A stretch of DNA of 64,000 bases from Argopecten irradians (taxonomy: Eukaryota; Mollusca; Bivalvia; Pectinida; Pectinidae). This document shows, one piece after another, positions 1 through 28,100 of the stretch. The stretch is from positions 34,571,328 through 34,635,327 of the forward strand of contig NC_091146.1 of the NCBI RefSeq assembly GCF_041381155.1, read 5' to 3'. Below the pieces are notes generated by a model. The model did not search any database. It saw only the letters and a list, made by a program, of their open reading frames with translations, and was not told the origin of the DNA. The stretch's first letter is position 1, and the number at the start of each line of letters is the position of its first letter. Position numbers and translations under genes: made by a program.

Positions 1-403
1 GGGATACCCATAGTGACAGGAGGGATACCCATAGTGACAGGAGGGATACCCATAGTGACAGGAGGGATACCCATAGTGACAGGAGGATACCATAGTGACA
101 AATACATAGTGCAGGAGGATACCCATAGTGACAGGAGGGATACCCATAGTGACAGGAGGGATACCCATAGTGACAGGAGGGATACCCATAGTGACAGGAG
201 GGATACCCATAGTGACAGGAGGGATACCCATAGTGACAGGAGGGATACCCATAGTGACAGGAGGGATACCCATAGTGACAGGAGGGATACCCATAGTGAC
301 AGGAGGAATACCCATATTGACAGGAGGAATACCCATAGTGACAGGAGGGATACCCATAGTGACAGGAGGGATACCCATAGTGACAGGAAGAATACATAGT
401 TAA
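1..403. repeat. 21-bp minisatellite, about 19 copies
   Basis: Tandem gggatacccatagtgacagg(a), interrupted once near 85-118. It reads open in two frames (TGGIPIV and THSDRRD repeats) only because 21 is divisible by three. It runs off the window's left edge. Confidence 0.95.
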
Positions 404-814
404 TTGATTTAGAGTCCCATTGTGACCAGAAAATCCTCATAATTTTATCTGGTGATTGGATATACAATGCTGTGGTGAAATTATTGTTGACATCCAAATT
501 TCCCATCACTTGGCTGAAGGTTTATAATAATAATGCTTAGTACTCAGCTGGAGTGATCTCCCCTTGTTTATTGATCACCATGATAACTGCAGTAGGCCAG
601 CTCTGCAGACAATAGTTTGTCCTGAGAAATCTGACTGATACCCTTGACCTTTTGACCTGAGGTTTCGCTAACAACCAGACCTGAGTTTTCAAACCTCAAC
701 TGTCCAATCAACATCAAAGCAAGCGATCACATGCCACCAATGGAGCCTAGAAAACATGATTTGTCATCACGACACCAGAAAATGCTGTATAGCTCAGACC
801 AACTTCATAAAGGA

Positions 815-1150
815 CGCTGCAGACCAACTTTTATGAAGGGCGCTGATGACCAATTTTCACGAGGGCGCTGACGACCAATTTTCACGAAGGACGCTGACGA
901 CCAACTTTTACGAAGGACGCCGACGACCAACTTTCACGAAGGACGCCGACGACCAACTTTCACGAAGGACGCCGACGACCAACTTTTACGAAGGACGCCG
1001 ACAACCAATTTTCACGAAGGACGCCGACTAACAACTTTCACGAGGGACGCCAACGACCAATTTTCACGAAGGATGCCGACGACCAACTTTCACGAAGGAC
1101 GCCGACGACCAATTTTCACGAAGGACGCCGACGACCAATTTTCATGAAGG
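815..1150. repeat. 26-bp minisatellite, about 12 copies
   Basis: Unit cgaccaacttttacgaagga with a cgccga tail, lying just past the RNF111 stop on the 3' side. It could lie in the 3' UTR. The 404-814 stretch between the two arrays holds no recognised feature. Confidence 0.9.
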
Positions 1151-1215
1151 ACATTATAGTTATACTCTAACAAATTCCCATAGAGAAGGTTGAGTAGGTC
1201 ACTTCCCATGTCCAA

Positions 1216-16831
<15,616 letters not shown>

Positions 16832-17025
16832 GCCTGCTGGTGAATAGTCCACTCACCTGTAATGAGTTTAAACTAAATATGATAACTTACTGAAACTTGT
16901 CTTAAAAAGTTTTAACTTATACTTGGCAAGACTCGAAAAATTAAAAAACACATACCGAACTCTGACATTTCATAATCGTATCATACACTAAATATAATTA
17001 TTTAACATATATAGCAAATATAAGC

Positions 17026-17346
17026 ATCCTCGATACTCCAGGGATTACAATCACTGACGTTATATCCACCCCCGGTCTATAATTTAGCTACCTAATAGTA
17101 AAACTGGAGGCAAAAGAACATGAACAGGTAATTTAGTCCTTTGATGTACATCAAAAGAATTGTATAATTGTAAACAGTGGTTGACTGTGAGTTTGAAGTT
17201 AGGCATCTTTCTGTAGTTTTCAAGGAAAGTCTTTGCTCGCCTGTGATTGGTCAGATTTTTTCTCCTGAACTGCCTTCAGTTTTACTATGATATAGTCCAG
17301 TGGTGGATATAATGTCTGTACTTTTAACCCCTGGAGTATCGAGGAT
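17026..17346. mobile_element. MITE family B copy (TIR atcctcgatactccag)
   Basis: Begins gcatcctcgatactccaggg and ends acccctggagtatcgaggat. The same ends occur at 27754-27832, with a partial copy near 20051. About 320 bp with no coding potential. Confidence 0.78.
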
Positions 17347-18400
17347 TGGCATATATATAATCCAACTGATATCCAGTTATTTTATAATTTTTCATTGGGA
17401 GGAAATCAAATCCATTGTGTTGTGATCATGACCTGATGTCACTAAATAATGACATGGGCATCAGGATTTAAGGACGTTACAACAAAATGTGGCATCCATT
17501 GTACTTTTGCAACACATTTTGGTGTTGAGATTCTTTAAAAGGAAAATAAACTGTTCTAGTTATGTGATAAAATATATGTTAAATTTGTGTTCATTTTAAA
17601 TGAGATTTCAAGAAATTTAAGTTTTGATAATTTACTCAACAACTTGACAAGGATGGTAGCAAAAATATTACTAAAATATATAGCACCCAGTAAAAATGAT
17701 ACATTATAAATTTGTCTTGTCAAAATTATAGAAAGAAATAACACTGAATTGTGATATCAAAATAAGGTTTGTTGGTCATGAATGCATAATGAGCAAAGTA
17801 CAAATCAAAATAACTTCCTAATGTGTGTTTCACAGGGAAAATGTTATTGTGTAAATTTACTAAATTATTGGATATATTGGCATATATATAACTAATAATT
17901 ATAACTACAGTATCTAGGAAATGTCAAGGAAACACGTCACATACTTAATTCTTTTGGCATTAACAGTTCAGTTTGTAGGCTACTATTCAGGAATAAATCT
18001 ATACCATCATAATCGGATCATTATGTAATACATTTATAACCCATATTAGAATTATTAGTGAACTAAGCCTTATAATAAATATAAGCTGATGGATACAATT
18101 ATATATAGGCCTAATAAACGGTAATATTCAGTTGATATAAAAAAAACTACGTATATAAAATAATATTCCAAGACGCAAAAAGCAGCGTCCACGATGTTGA
18201 GATCGGTCGCCACTCCCCTGAATAGGAGGAAGCTCGTGGTGCTCAAGTACAATAGAATAACAGTAGATATGGCAGGTTGTTTTTGTTCCGACGAATGTTT
18301 ACAAAGACAGGCGATTTGAGTCGACAAGGATGGGTCGTCTGAGACTTCAAATCACTATTTCTTCGATAAAATTTAAACAAAATGAAATAATTTTCAATAA
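17347..18400. other. AT-rich region upstream of RNF111 coding exon 1
   Basis: No gene, RNA or repeat recognised. Probably the large 5' UTR intron of RNF111. Confidence 0.4.
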
Positions 18401-18416
18401 AATCACATCAATATAC

Positions 18417-18500
18417 CTCTTGTTATTGTGTATTCCTTGCTTTTGTTGTCATTTCGATGAATGTAAATCGTCCATTTTGCTTGTGTTTGGGGTTCGGTGC
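18417..18500 (-). other. Possible RNF111 5' UTR exon with a short uORF
   Basis: Minus-strand sequence ends in AAGAG|GTATAT, a usable donor, and could splice to the acceptor at 16857-16858. It contains an ATG (18475-18473) opening an eight-codon reading frame that stops at TGA (18451-18449). The 5' boundary is a guess. There is no coding conservation to lean on, so this is a position-and-signal inference only. Confidence 0.3.
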
Positions 18501-18905
18501 ACTTAATATACCGAAGGCAGCTGATTGGTTAAAAAAATATAGTATAATCTAAGTGTAAAACCAGCAAACAAAGATTCCGGAAACAACCAAATTTGTCCTA
18601 CCCTATGTTTTCAGCTTACGTTTTCATCTAAATGTCTATATTTGTTTCTTGACATAGATATCGTATGTATTCAATATACTGTTGTTGTCAAGAGAATACT
18701 CCCATTATCCCCCCTTAAATTAGGCCTACAGCCAGAAACATATATTTCTGCTACAGCATCTCAGTACCTGGACAAAAGTACTTGTTTCATGTATACTTTA
18801 TTGTTTTTATCCTTTGAATTTTCCTGATCTCATATATGTATGCATTTTGGCCAAATTTGGTATACATATAGAAAATTCTATACACTTTAAGCTCATAATA
18901 TTTTC

Positions 18906-18999
18906 CACAGGGACCTGGCACGAAAATGTTTAACTAACAGTATACATATATATATATATGTATACTGTTGGTTAAAAATTTTCGTGCCAGGTCCCTGTG
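18906..18999. mobile_element. hAT-type palindromic MITE, family A
   Basis: Ends cacagggacctggcacgaaa and ttttcgtgccaggtccctgtg, with an (at)n centre. It is flanked on both sides by the 8-bp direct repeat atattttc, a target-site duplication of hAT length. Confidence 0.88.
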
Positions 19000-19140
19000 A
19001 TATTTTCCGATGTTTCGTTTTCAATATATATAGGCCTATATATCACTATTTTTGCACTGCTTCAACTTCTTGACATCACTTATAAATCCTTGTTATCACC
19101 AAAATGGCAACGAAAAAGATTTACTTATAACATAGTATTT

Positions 19141-19143
<3 letters not shown>

Positions 19144-19183
<40 letters not shown>
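19144..19183. repeat. Poly-A tract
   Basis: About 38 consecutive A residues with no clear SINE body directly upstream. It may be a retroposition scar or a simple repeat. Confidence 0.9.
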
Positions 19184-19185
<2 letters not shown>

Positions 19186-19384
19186 TAAAGTAAAATTATG
19201 AAAACATTATGAGCTGAAAGTGAAATCTATGCTCTAAAAATATACCAAAGGCTATAGATGAGATCAGGGAAATTCAATGAATGTAAAAATATATGAAATA
19301 ATGTTTTTAATTAAGGTGTCAAAGTACTTTAATTTGTACGTCGGACTATTGCAATGCATGTACATTATGCACTCGTTCCCACGG

Positions 19385-19760
19385 GAATCTGAGAATTAGT
19401 TACAGATTATATTATTATGGACCCACAAGAGTGCCCTAAGACCATTTTTAGACATTTTAGATGTCTAAATAAAAAAAAACCGGTAAAAATCCGTTTTTTG
19501 ATCTAGACATCAAAAACGTCTAAAAATGGTCTAAGGGCACTCTTGTGGGTCCATAATAATATAATCTGTAACTAATTCTCAGATCCCTGTGTCTGGTGGG
19601 TCCATAATTATATAATCTGTAACTAATTCTCAGATCCCTGTGTCTGGTGGGTCCATAATTACATAATCTGTAACTAATTCTCAGATCCCTGTGTCTGGTG
19701 GGTCCATAATTATATAATCTGTAACTAATTCTCAGATCCCTGTGCTCGTTCCCAGAAATA
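19385..19760. repeat. Palindrome plus 51-bp tandem repeat
   Basis: Arms at about 19390-19470 and 19495-19585 are inverted (agtgccctaagaccattttt against aaaaatggtctaagggcact). The right arm continues as about four 51-bp copies of gggtccataattatataatc plus a tail ending cagatccctgtgtctg. A related sequence occurs at 28520-28600. Confidence 0.85.
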
Positions 19761-20256
19761 AACATATGTATATCTATTCATTTTTTTTTCTCATATATCT
19801 GTAACAATCTCTTGGGATCTGTGCATCAAGACAAGTTATATCCAAGAATATAAACTTTATACGTATTTTTTTTTTGTTAAAACTGGTTATATATATATAA
19901 GAATAAAATATATTCAAAGCCATGATCATGTTTTGTAATCTAAATCTTTATCCCAAATTAAAGCCTCATGAATTGAAAATTAAAAATATCTTGATTCGAA
20001 TCCTTTTAGTAAGTCTCAGTATAATTCAAACTCTCCCGTCCACACGTGGACCATCCTCGATGCTCCAGAGGTTAATATCACTAACGTTATATCTGCCCCT
20101 GGAATGGACCCGGTTGTAGCCTAGTATAATCTTTCATGAACAAGTGATATGATTTGTGTAAACGCCCGAATATAAACCATAGCAATTAACAGTGTATATT
20201 CTTTATTTGTGGAAAAAGTAATTTAAAGACAGCATTATTTTAAAAACTGGTCAAAT

Positions 20257-21177
20257 AACAGGGACCTGACACGAATTTCTAACCAACAGTATATATATAC
20301 TATACTATAATTCTATTTTGGCCCTTTCCAGAGGGAACTGTTCTCATGTAGTGTTGTCTGGCGAGGGACTAATACCTCGCCAGACAGCACTATAGGAGAA
20401 CTGTTCCCGAGGGAAAGGGCCATAACAGATTTAGTACGCCACATGACATTCATTATGATGTCATGTATTTGGTCGCGTGCTCATTCCCGGGAGAATATAC
20501 TTTGGTATAGTTCCCGTAGTCAGGTACGTATAGTCTCCCGTGGTCAAGAAGGACAGAGAACTGTCGCAAAATAGGCCATGGCTGTATCCAATCGCATTCA
20601 TAGTAATTATCATGTGATGTACTAAATATATCTATTATAATATATACTGGCCCTGCAGGTAAAGGGCGTTAAAATTTTACCTGCTGCCCCTAGAGCATGA
20701 TCGTAAACGACAACTAAATTTAGGATATTACTTTTTCTCTTCTTCCTAACTGGCTGCGTTCGCCCCTGTAGGAAGGCTCTGGGTTCTGTCCCCTGGCCGA
20801 GACACACCAAAGTCTATAAAAGTGGTAGTTTCTGCTCCTGCTTAGCGCTCAGCATAAAGGGAGTGGGGCGACTGGTTCGCCCGTTGTCAGTATAATGTGA
20901 CCGGGTGGGGTGTGTTGCTTGGTGTCTTCGGCGGCATGCTTCAGTGATATAGCACTATAAAAAGGGCAACAGTTCCACTATACAAGAAGACACAAAACGA
21001 ACATATCGCAGTCTCCCAAAACACGCACCTCGCACTTCACACATGCTACACACTGCATACATGGGAGGCCGTCCTTAAGTGACCCTGGCTGTTAATAGGA
21101 CGATAGAATAATCAAACAAACAAACAAACAAAATATAATATATACTATAATATAGAAATTCGTGTCAGGTCCTTGTG
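20257..21177. mobile_element. Family A (hAT-type) element carrying nested repeats
   Basis: The left end acagggacctgacacgaatt and right end attcgtgtcaggtccttgtg match the family A MITE ends. The flanks ggtcaaat and gtcaaaat are near-duplicates. Inside lie a palindrome (20315-20432, tggccctttccagagggaac) and a SINE-like sequence ending in caaacaaacaaa (about 20635-21132). Confidence 0.7.
20635..21132 (+). mobile_element. SINE-like element with (caaa)n tail
   Basis: Shares long segments with 26045-27025: gttctgtcccctggccgaga, aagtctataaaagtggtagt, gtataatgtgaccgggtggg, caagaagacacaaaacgaac, and the 3' end cctggctgttaataggacg followed by (caaa)n. The 3' end and tail style match mollusc SINE-type repeats. 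No RNA polymerase III box is clearly visible at the 5' end. Confidence 0.6.
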
Positions 21178-21280
21178 GTCAAAATAAGCCCACATTGCCA
21201 TAAAATATGAAGAGTTGTCTCCCTTCCAGCACATACGTATGATGTGTGATATATGTAATAATTAAGAATTATTTGTGGAC

Positions 21281-21445
21281 TTAAAGATGCTACAACGATG
21301 AGAAAATGGTATTTTTTCTCTATCAAAAACAGGAGCAGACGAATAATTATTTTTCGGTAGTTACTTAGTTACTTACATGTACGTTACACCATTACCACCA
21401 TTGACAAGATTGAGCTTCTTATTAAATTTTAAGAAAAGAATAGAG
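21281..21445. mobile_element. MITE family D fragment
   Basis: Starts cttaaagatgctacaacgat and includes atcaaaaacaggagcagacg and acaccattaccaccattgac, as in the full family D copies. The right half is missing. Confidence 0.65.
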
Positions 21446-21532
21446 TATGTTCGTGTTGTGTCTTCTTGTATAGTGGAACTCTTGCACTTTTTATAGTGCT
21501 ATATCACTGAAGCATGTCGCCGAAGACACCAA

Positions 21533-21942
21533 TTAAAGGGCCACTACCTTTCCGAAACGGCTTTTAATTTTTAAAATAGGAATGTAAAACGAGATCAATA
21601 ATTTTGTAGAGTCGCAGAAGTTTTTAACTATACGTTTACTAGCACACTTATCATCACCTTCAGAACTGTTTAATTAGAATAAATAAAATGTTAATTTTCA
21701 TAACGCGGGTCGTTTTATGTTTCCCGCCGTCGTCCTAAATGCCGCGCGGTAGTTGACTATCGCTGCGCCAGACGGCAAAACAGCGAAATGAATCTCCACT
21801 GTTATCGTACATTAGACAGGAAATCTTGCATATGTTTGGTGTTGTAACCTCATCTTAAGCCATCGATATATATTTTCTTTTGTTATTAATGTTTTTAAGA
21901 AACCTATAAATTTTGCTCCGGAAAGGTAGTGGGCCTTTAAAG
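21533..21942. mobile_element. MITE family F, intact copy
   Basis: Left end ttaaagggccactacctttc, right end gaaaggtagtgggcctttaa, 410 bp. It interrupts a minus-strand copy of the SINE-like element (tatcactgaagcatgtcgcc before, cacgtcacattatactgaca after), so it is the younger insertion. Confidence 0.8.
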
Positions 21943-22005
21943 CAAAACATCCCACCACGTCACATTATACTGACAACCGGCGAACCAGTCGTTCGCCTCC
22001 CTACT

Positions 22006-22348
22006 TAAAGTGAATAGTCGGGCAAAGAAAACCAGTCTAAATGCGTTCATTGGCCTTCCAAAAGTTCTCACATATTAATACGACGGTCAAGTTCTGCTTA
22101 GTTTCCCAGTTCTGACCATTAATGTAAAGAAAAGTTGAAAGCATTGAAAGCGAGGCTGCGTGGAAATGTAACCACGGACATAGTTAGCCGGGAGGACGTT
22201 TTAGAATTCCCATACTTTAAATTAATTTTTTTGTGCGCAGACAGATTTTGACGAGAGATTTTATTTTTCCATTTCATAAGAAATTATACTGGATACATTC
22301 ACACCATTTTTACTGACTTTAGCCATCCTTGCCCGACTGTTCACTTTA
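22006..22348. mobile_element. MITE family C copy
   Basis: Left end taaagtgaatagtcgggcaa, right end gcccgactgttcacttta. Internal homology to 4183-4554 in inverted orientation. Confidence 0.78.
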
Positions 22349-22436
22349 ATCACGTTTCCCGAATTCGACGAGTCATACCCTATTTCACCACGATGGTAAT
22401 TACTCAGCCCAAATAAATTAGATACCAGAGTCTGAG

Positions 22437-23595
22437 AACATTGACATCATTGCGGACCTCCATGACAACGATATACTGATTACGGACCTTCATGACAGCA
22501 TTACACTGACATAATTACGGACCTCCATGACAACGATACACTGACATCATTACGGACCTCCATGACAACGATACACTGACATCATTAGATACCTCCATGA
22601 CATCGATACCCTGACATCATTACGGACCTCCATGACATCGATACACTGACATCATTACGGACCTCCATGACAACGATACACTGACATCATTACGGACCTC
22701 CATTACAACGATACACTGACATCATTACGGACCTCCATCACCACGATACACTGACATCATTACGGACCTCCATGACAACGATACACTGACATCATTACGG
22801 ACCACCATGGCAACGATACACTGACATCGTTACGGACCTCCATCACCACGATACACTGACATCATTACGGACCTCCATGACAACGATACAATGACATCAT
22901 TACGGACCACCATGGCAACGATACACTGACATCATTACGGACCTCCATCACCACGATACACTGACATCATTAAGGACCTCCATGACAACGATACAACGAC
23001 ATCATTACGGACCACCATGACAACGATACACTGACATCATTACGGACCTCCATCACCACGATACACTGACATCATTACGGACCTCCATGACAACGATACA
23101 ATGACATCATTACGGACCACCATGGCAACGATACACTGACATAATTACGGACCTCCATCACCACGATACACTGACATCATTACGGACCTCCATTACAACG
23201 ATACAATGACATCATTACGGACCACCATGACAACGACACACTGACATCATTACGGACCGCCATGGCAACGATACACTGACATCATTACGGACCTCCATGG
23301 CAACGATACAATGACATCATTACGGACCACCATGACAACAATACACTGACATCATTACGGACCTCCATGGCAACGATACACTGACAACATTACGGACCTC
23401 CATGACAACGATACACTGACATCATTACGGACCTCCATGGCAACGATACACTGACAACATTACGGACCTCCATGACAACGATACACTGACATCATTACGG
23501 ACCTCTATAACAACGATACACTGACATCATTACGGACCTCCATGACAACGATACACTGGCATCATTACGGACCTCCATGACAACAATCCACTCAT
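22437..23595. repeat. 35-bp minisatellite, about 33 copies
   Basis: Unit gacatcattacggacctcca followed by tgacaacgatacact, with recurring variants (catcaccacg, catggcaacg) arranged in blocks, which implies higher-order amplification. It is intergenic between RNF111 and the RBR-like gene. Confidence 0.95.
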
Positions 23596-24417
23596 CAAAG
23601 TCTCTGATCATACTCCTCTCGTCCCTATACAAGCCCAAGATCACGAAACAGCCTGAAAAAAAGTCTGAAAAAGTCTGAAGTTTAGGCTAAGCTATAATCT
23701 CAAATTACTTTATAAATCTTCACGCCACATTTGATGGGCTCAGCGAAAACTTCGGTCTAAGTCAGCTGTGAGACCACAAACGGGTGTAGTGTAGTGAGAG
23801 GGTTTGGGGAACTCGCTCTCACGTTACATCTCGCATTGAACCAACAAACACGTCCTTTCAGTTCCAAAGCTTTATCTCTTTTTGTTCATGTTACAAGAGA
23901 ATTACAACCAAGGGGAAATAACTCTTTATACATCCTTACTGAATTATCTCCCTTGGACTGATATTCTTATGCGACCTTTATACACAACAAAAGCCACGGA
24001 GAGATGTAGTCAATTCTTCATAACACTGTGATGCCAGCGCCTTCTGCAACTATTTATTTGAATCGCCTGGATCGAAACGCTTTACAATTGTCAACGGGAG
24101 ATAATTTAGTTTGGATGTATAAAGAGTTATTTCCCCTTTATTTTGAACAACTTGGTTGCCATTCGATTGCATTTAATTGAACTCAAAATTATAGCGTGTC
24201 TTTTGCTGGAGCGAAATAAACTTTGCGTTATATAGATATTCAAGAGAGCTTATATTATGGTTAATGATTTTCAAAGTCTCCATATCACATTATCAGTCAA
24301 ATGTTTAGAGTCAGAGTCTATCACATTATGTTCAGAGTAATACAACATAAAACGCACGTTTCTTAATCAAATATACTGTGCAACATTGCAAGCTCAGCGC
24401 GTCTAAACACCCTAAAT
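23596..24417. other. 3' flank of the RBR-like gene, no feature recognised
   Basis: No open frame, RNA or repeat that can be supported. It contains a few short (aa/cc)-rich words common in the genome background. Confidence 0.5.
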
Positions 24418-24508
24418 CCCAATCTCTCCCAGAGTGCATTGCGGTCCCCATAGTTCATGAATGTGGGGACCATTCATGGACCGCAATGAACCCTGGGAGA
24501 GATTGGCT
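24418..24508. mobile_element. Short palindromic MITE, family G
   Basis: Left arm caatctctcccagagtgcat and right arm atgaaccctgggagagattg form a near-perfect hairpin of about 90 bp, 39 bp past the stop of the RBR-like gene. Confidence 0.75.
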
Positions 24509-24546
24509 AAATCCGTGACGTATCAGTTTCCACACGCATGTTTTGA

Positions 24547-25160
24547 TTACGTCACCTTTTGTATCGGAGCCACGGTACATTTTGTGTTGTACGATCCACA
24601 CGTAAATCCCCTTTCTCCCCTGACGTCAAGACAGATGAAACAGAACGTGTTTCGACAGTTACGACAATCCATGTGTTTACATTGGTCCTTATGTTCAATC
24701 AACATGTTACATTTCGGGCATGCTCTTATGGAGGGGCATCCGGGTACTTTTACAATTTCCTTACGTGCGCACGTGCTTAGTATCTGTTGCGCGGCGTCCT
24801 TACTACAGCTATGGCCTTCCTTCCATGGGTATAAACAGTACCAACAAAACTCGAAGCTTGGTTTTTCAGCCTCTTTACAGTAAACGCATAGAACACGCGC
24901 TTCATTTGGTTTCTGACGAGAACAAACGCATCGACAAAATGGACATTCACGTACTCCAGCCGTCAAATTTACCCAGTTCCGGTTAATGCGCGATTCAAAT
25001 AAAACGCGTTCGTCGTTTGACAAGCATGCGTTTTCGGCTACTTCCGGGAAAAACCACTCCCAGTCACAACGTTGTTCATCTTCATCGTAAGCAAAGCACT
25101 TAAAAGACGTCCACTGTTCGGTCAGCTTATTCCAGCAGTATCCATAGAGATTGTCGGGGG
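24547..25160 (-). CDS. RBR-like gene exon 3 (IBR and RING2-like block, stop)
   Basis: Acceptor tcaattttag|CCCCCGAC; stop TAA at 24549-24547. It carries PDNLYGYCWNKL, the IBR-like block and RACPKCNMLIEHKDQCKHM. The open frame confirms all Cys positions. Confidence 0.86.
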
Positions 25161-28100
25161 CTAAAATTGAGAGAGAAAAAGAGAGGGAGTTACTGTAATC
25201 TTCGCGACATTTATTTCCGAAATATTCTCCTTGTGTTTGTTTTTACTTAGGTAAAATTTTATGTATCATTCTATTATAGCAGTATTCTTGTTTGTTGCGT
25301 TCAGCAAGAACATATGGAAATTCTGTGTTGAAAGCAAGACGACCCCGGATTTTTCCAAAATTGATTTTCACGTATTTTTGTAATTTTATTAAAACACTTT
25401 GGACTGCAAGCATTTGATCGTTCCTGCGTTTTCCACGTACAAAAATGCAAATGACTTATTTCGAAAGACATTATATTAAATATTTATGGATTGACCAATT
25501 TGGTCGTAATATGTGTGAAAAGTCGAATCCATATTCCCAACATGTTATTATTCGACATATGTCAAGAACAATTATAAAACAACAAAAATAAGTCACGTGG
25601 CATACTTATTGCATGATTGCATGACATGATACATCGCGGTTCGTCTTCCCAAGGGTTCATCATGTCCTGTTTTGTTGTCTGAAGCCAGGGAGAGAGTTGT
25701 CTGTCCGCATTGTGGACGACTACCGGAAGGGGGCTCTGTACATCACCAACCAATCGATGTCCCTCCACGATCCCGCCATTCTCTACAATGTCAACGTTGA
25801 AAGTCTCTTCCCCAAGCACTTTGGCTATCGCAGCTTTTGCCTGTGCTATATTGTTTCCCTAGAAAATAAAATATTTCAAAATGAAAAAAAAAGTTGAATA
25901 TTACTGTTCTCAGAAGGACAAGCATCCCTTATTTAAAACCAGGACTTAAAAATCTTATTTAGTCGCTAGAAATAACCAAAAATTCTAAAACAATGTATGT
26001 GCTTACTTCTTCACGACGTCCTGACTTTCGCTCCTGAGCAACAAATCCTTGCCCTTCAGGGAGGGCGTTAGAATTGTACCTGCTGTCCCCCATTGCATGA
26101 TCCTAAATTTAATTTAATTTATTCTTCCTAACGTTTCCCTTGATACCACTTTATTTTTGAGAAAGACTCTGGGTTCTATCCCTTGGCCGATAGATACACA
26201 CCGTCCATAGTCTATAAAAGTGGTAGTTTCAGCCCCTGCGTAGCTCTCAGCATAAATGGACAATCTGATTAAAAACAGATCCTTATAAATATAACCACTC
26301 CGTTCAATAGAGGATCAGACAACATTCCGTCAGGAGTCGTGTTCGGGTCACAGGGACCTGACACGAAATTTTTTAACCAATATATATATATTATACTGTA
26401 ATATATATATGTATACTGTTGGTTAAAAAAATTCGTGTCAGGTCCCTGTGGTTCGGGTGACCTTTATAATACCACCTGTACTTCAGATCAAATGTATTTT
26501 CTACACATTGCTACATCAATTGAAAACGTCATTTTGTCCTATTATACACATACATTTAGCTTTCTTGTGCTCTTTGGGGTTTTGTTCCCTGAAATTCACT
26601 CTCAAGGGTCTGAAGGTGGCAATTTGATTGTCCATTTCCAATGGTTACCTAAACGCAACCCCTGAAGGGATGTTGTCAGATTCCCTTATCAAACAACGTG
26701 CTAATAAGGATGAGTAATTAATCAGATTGCATAAAGGGAGTTGGACGACTGGTTAGCATGTTGTAAGGATAATGTGACCGGGTGGGATCTTCGACGGCGT
26801 GCTTCAATGATATAGCACATTGAAAAGGGTGAGATTTCCAATATACAAGAAGACACAATACGAACATACCGCCATCTCCCAGAACACCGCCTTGCACGTA
26901 CCTAGCTCATACACGCAAGATACCACACAAATGGGACCATATACGTGGGAGACCGTCCTTATATAAATGACCCTGGCTGTTAATAGGGCGTTGAACAAAC
27001 AAACAAACAAACAAGCAAGCAACAAATCAAAACAAAAACAAATGTACAGAGAATTATACAGAGACTCGGTTCTTCACAATGGTGCGCCATGTCCTTTGAC
27101 TTTAAATAGTTGCAGTTCATGTATAATGTGATAACGGGGAGGATGTGCTTACATAGGAATCGTGTCGTGTCGTTTTCCTGTCGATTTTGGTATATCCTTG
27201 AACACAGTCTAATTACATGACAATTATTTAAATCATGTGCTCTACATGGCGCATATTTCCATGTTAAAAAAACTTTCTATACAATAGTGCAAAGAAGTGT
27301 TAAACACAGGTTTACGACGCACGCACGAAAAAAATGTGAAAAAAAAAAATTTTTAGTATTTTTTTCGCGTCGTAAAGCTGTGCTCCGACGATGGTGATTT
27401 AAACGTGTAATACACGTTTATAAATGCTCTATATTTTAACCGTGGTAGAAACGAAAGTGAAAGTAGAATGATACCATGAATAAAAACGATCTAAATCATT
27501 CAATTTCGTTATAAAATTACCTAGCTTGACTTTCATAATCAACTTCTACATAGGTACATGTAATTACGGCGATACCGGAAAAGATATGAAATGAAAATTA
27601 GCATTTCATTCATCGACTTAGTTTTAAAATTATTAACGGTAATTGAGGTAATGTTTGGGAGCCTACGGAATAATCAAAGTCATTTTACATTCACCTCGAA
27701 TTAAAAGCCATTCGGTAAGGACTACCTTTAAAAAATCTGAGTATCGTTTACCTCATCCTCGATACTCCAGGGGTTACTATCACTGATGTTATATCACGTC
27801 AGTGATACTTCACCCCTGGAGTATCGAGGATGGGAGTCTGTTGCAGAGACTGTAACCGGTAGATACGTTTGTGTCGCCTTATTTTACATTTTGTGATTCT
27901 TATGTATATATGTCTCTGATAATACCAGCATAATTTTCTGGAAACTCGGGGTTCCTCTATAAGACACCAGAACTCTGCTGAGTTATGTATGAATTACCGC
28001 GGTTATATGGTTTAAAGTGTTTTACAATTGTTGTTGAAAATGAAAAACAAAAGAAAAATGACACACTACATCATTGAATTAGTATTGAAATCAACTTCTT

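Larger units (their letters stand above)
26045..27025 (+). mobile_element. SINE-like element with (caaa)n tail, interrupted
   Basis: The same element as 20635-21132: gggttctatcccttggccga, gtctataaaagtggtagttt, ataatgtgaccgggtgggat, and ending ccctggctgttaatagggcg then (caaa)n. It is split by an insertion at 26261-26729. It lies in intron 1 of the RBR-like gene, antisense to it. Confidence 0.68.

Noticed and set aside
13..403. Open frames of TGGIPIV and THSDRRD repeats
   Set aside because: They are translations of a 21-bp minisatellite; all frames stay open because the unit is a multiple of three and has no stop.
22437..23595. CRISPR array look-alike
   Set aside because: Units are head-to-tail without unique spacers, and the DNA is animal; it is a minisatellite. 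The same applies to all other arrays here.
24461..24986. Plus-strand frames of 140 and 88 codons
   Set aside because: Antisense shadows of the RBR-like exon 3, whose Cys pattern is only meaningful on the minus strand.
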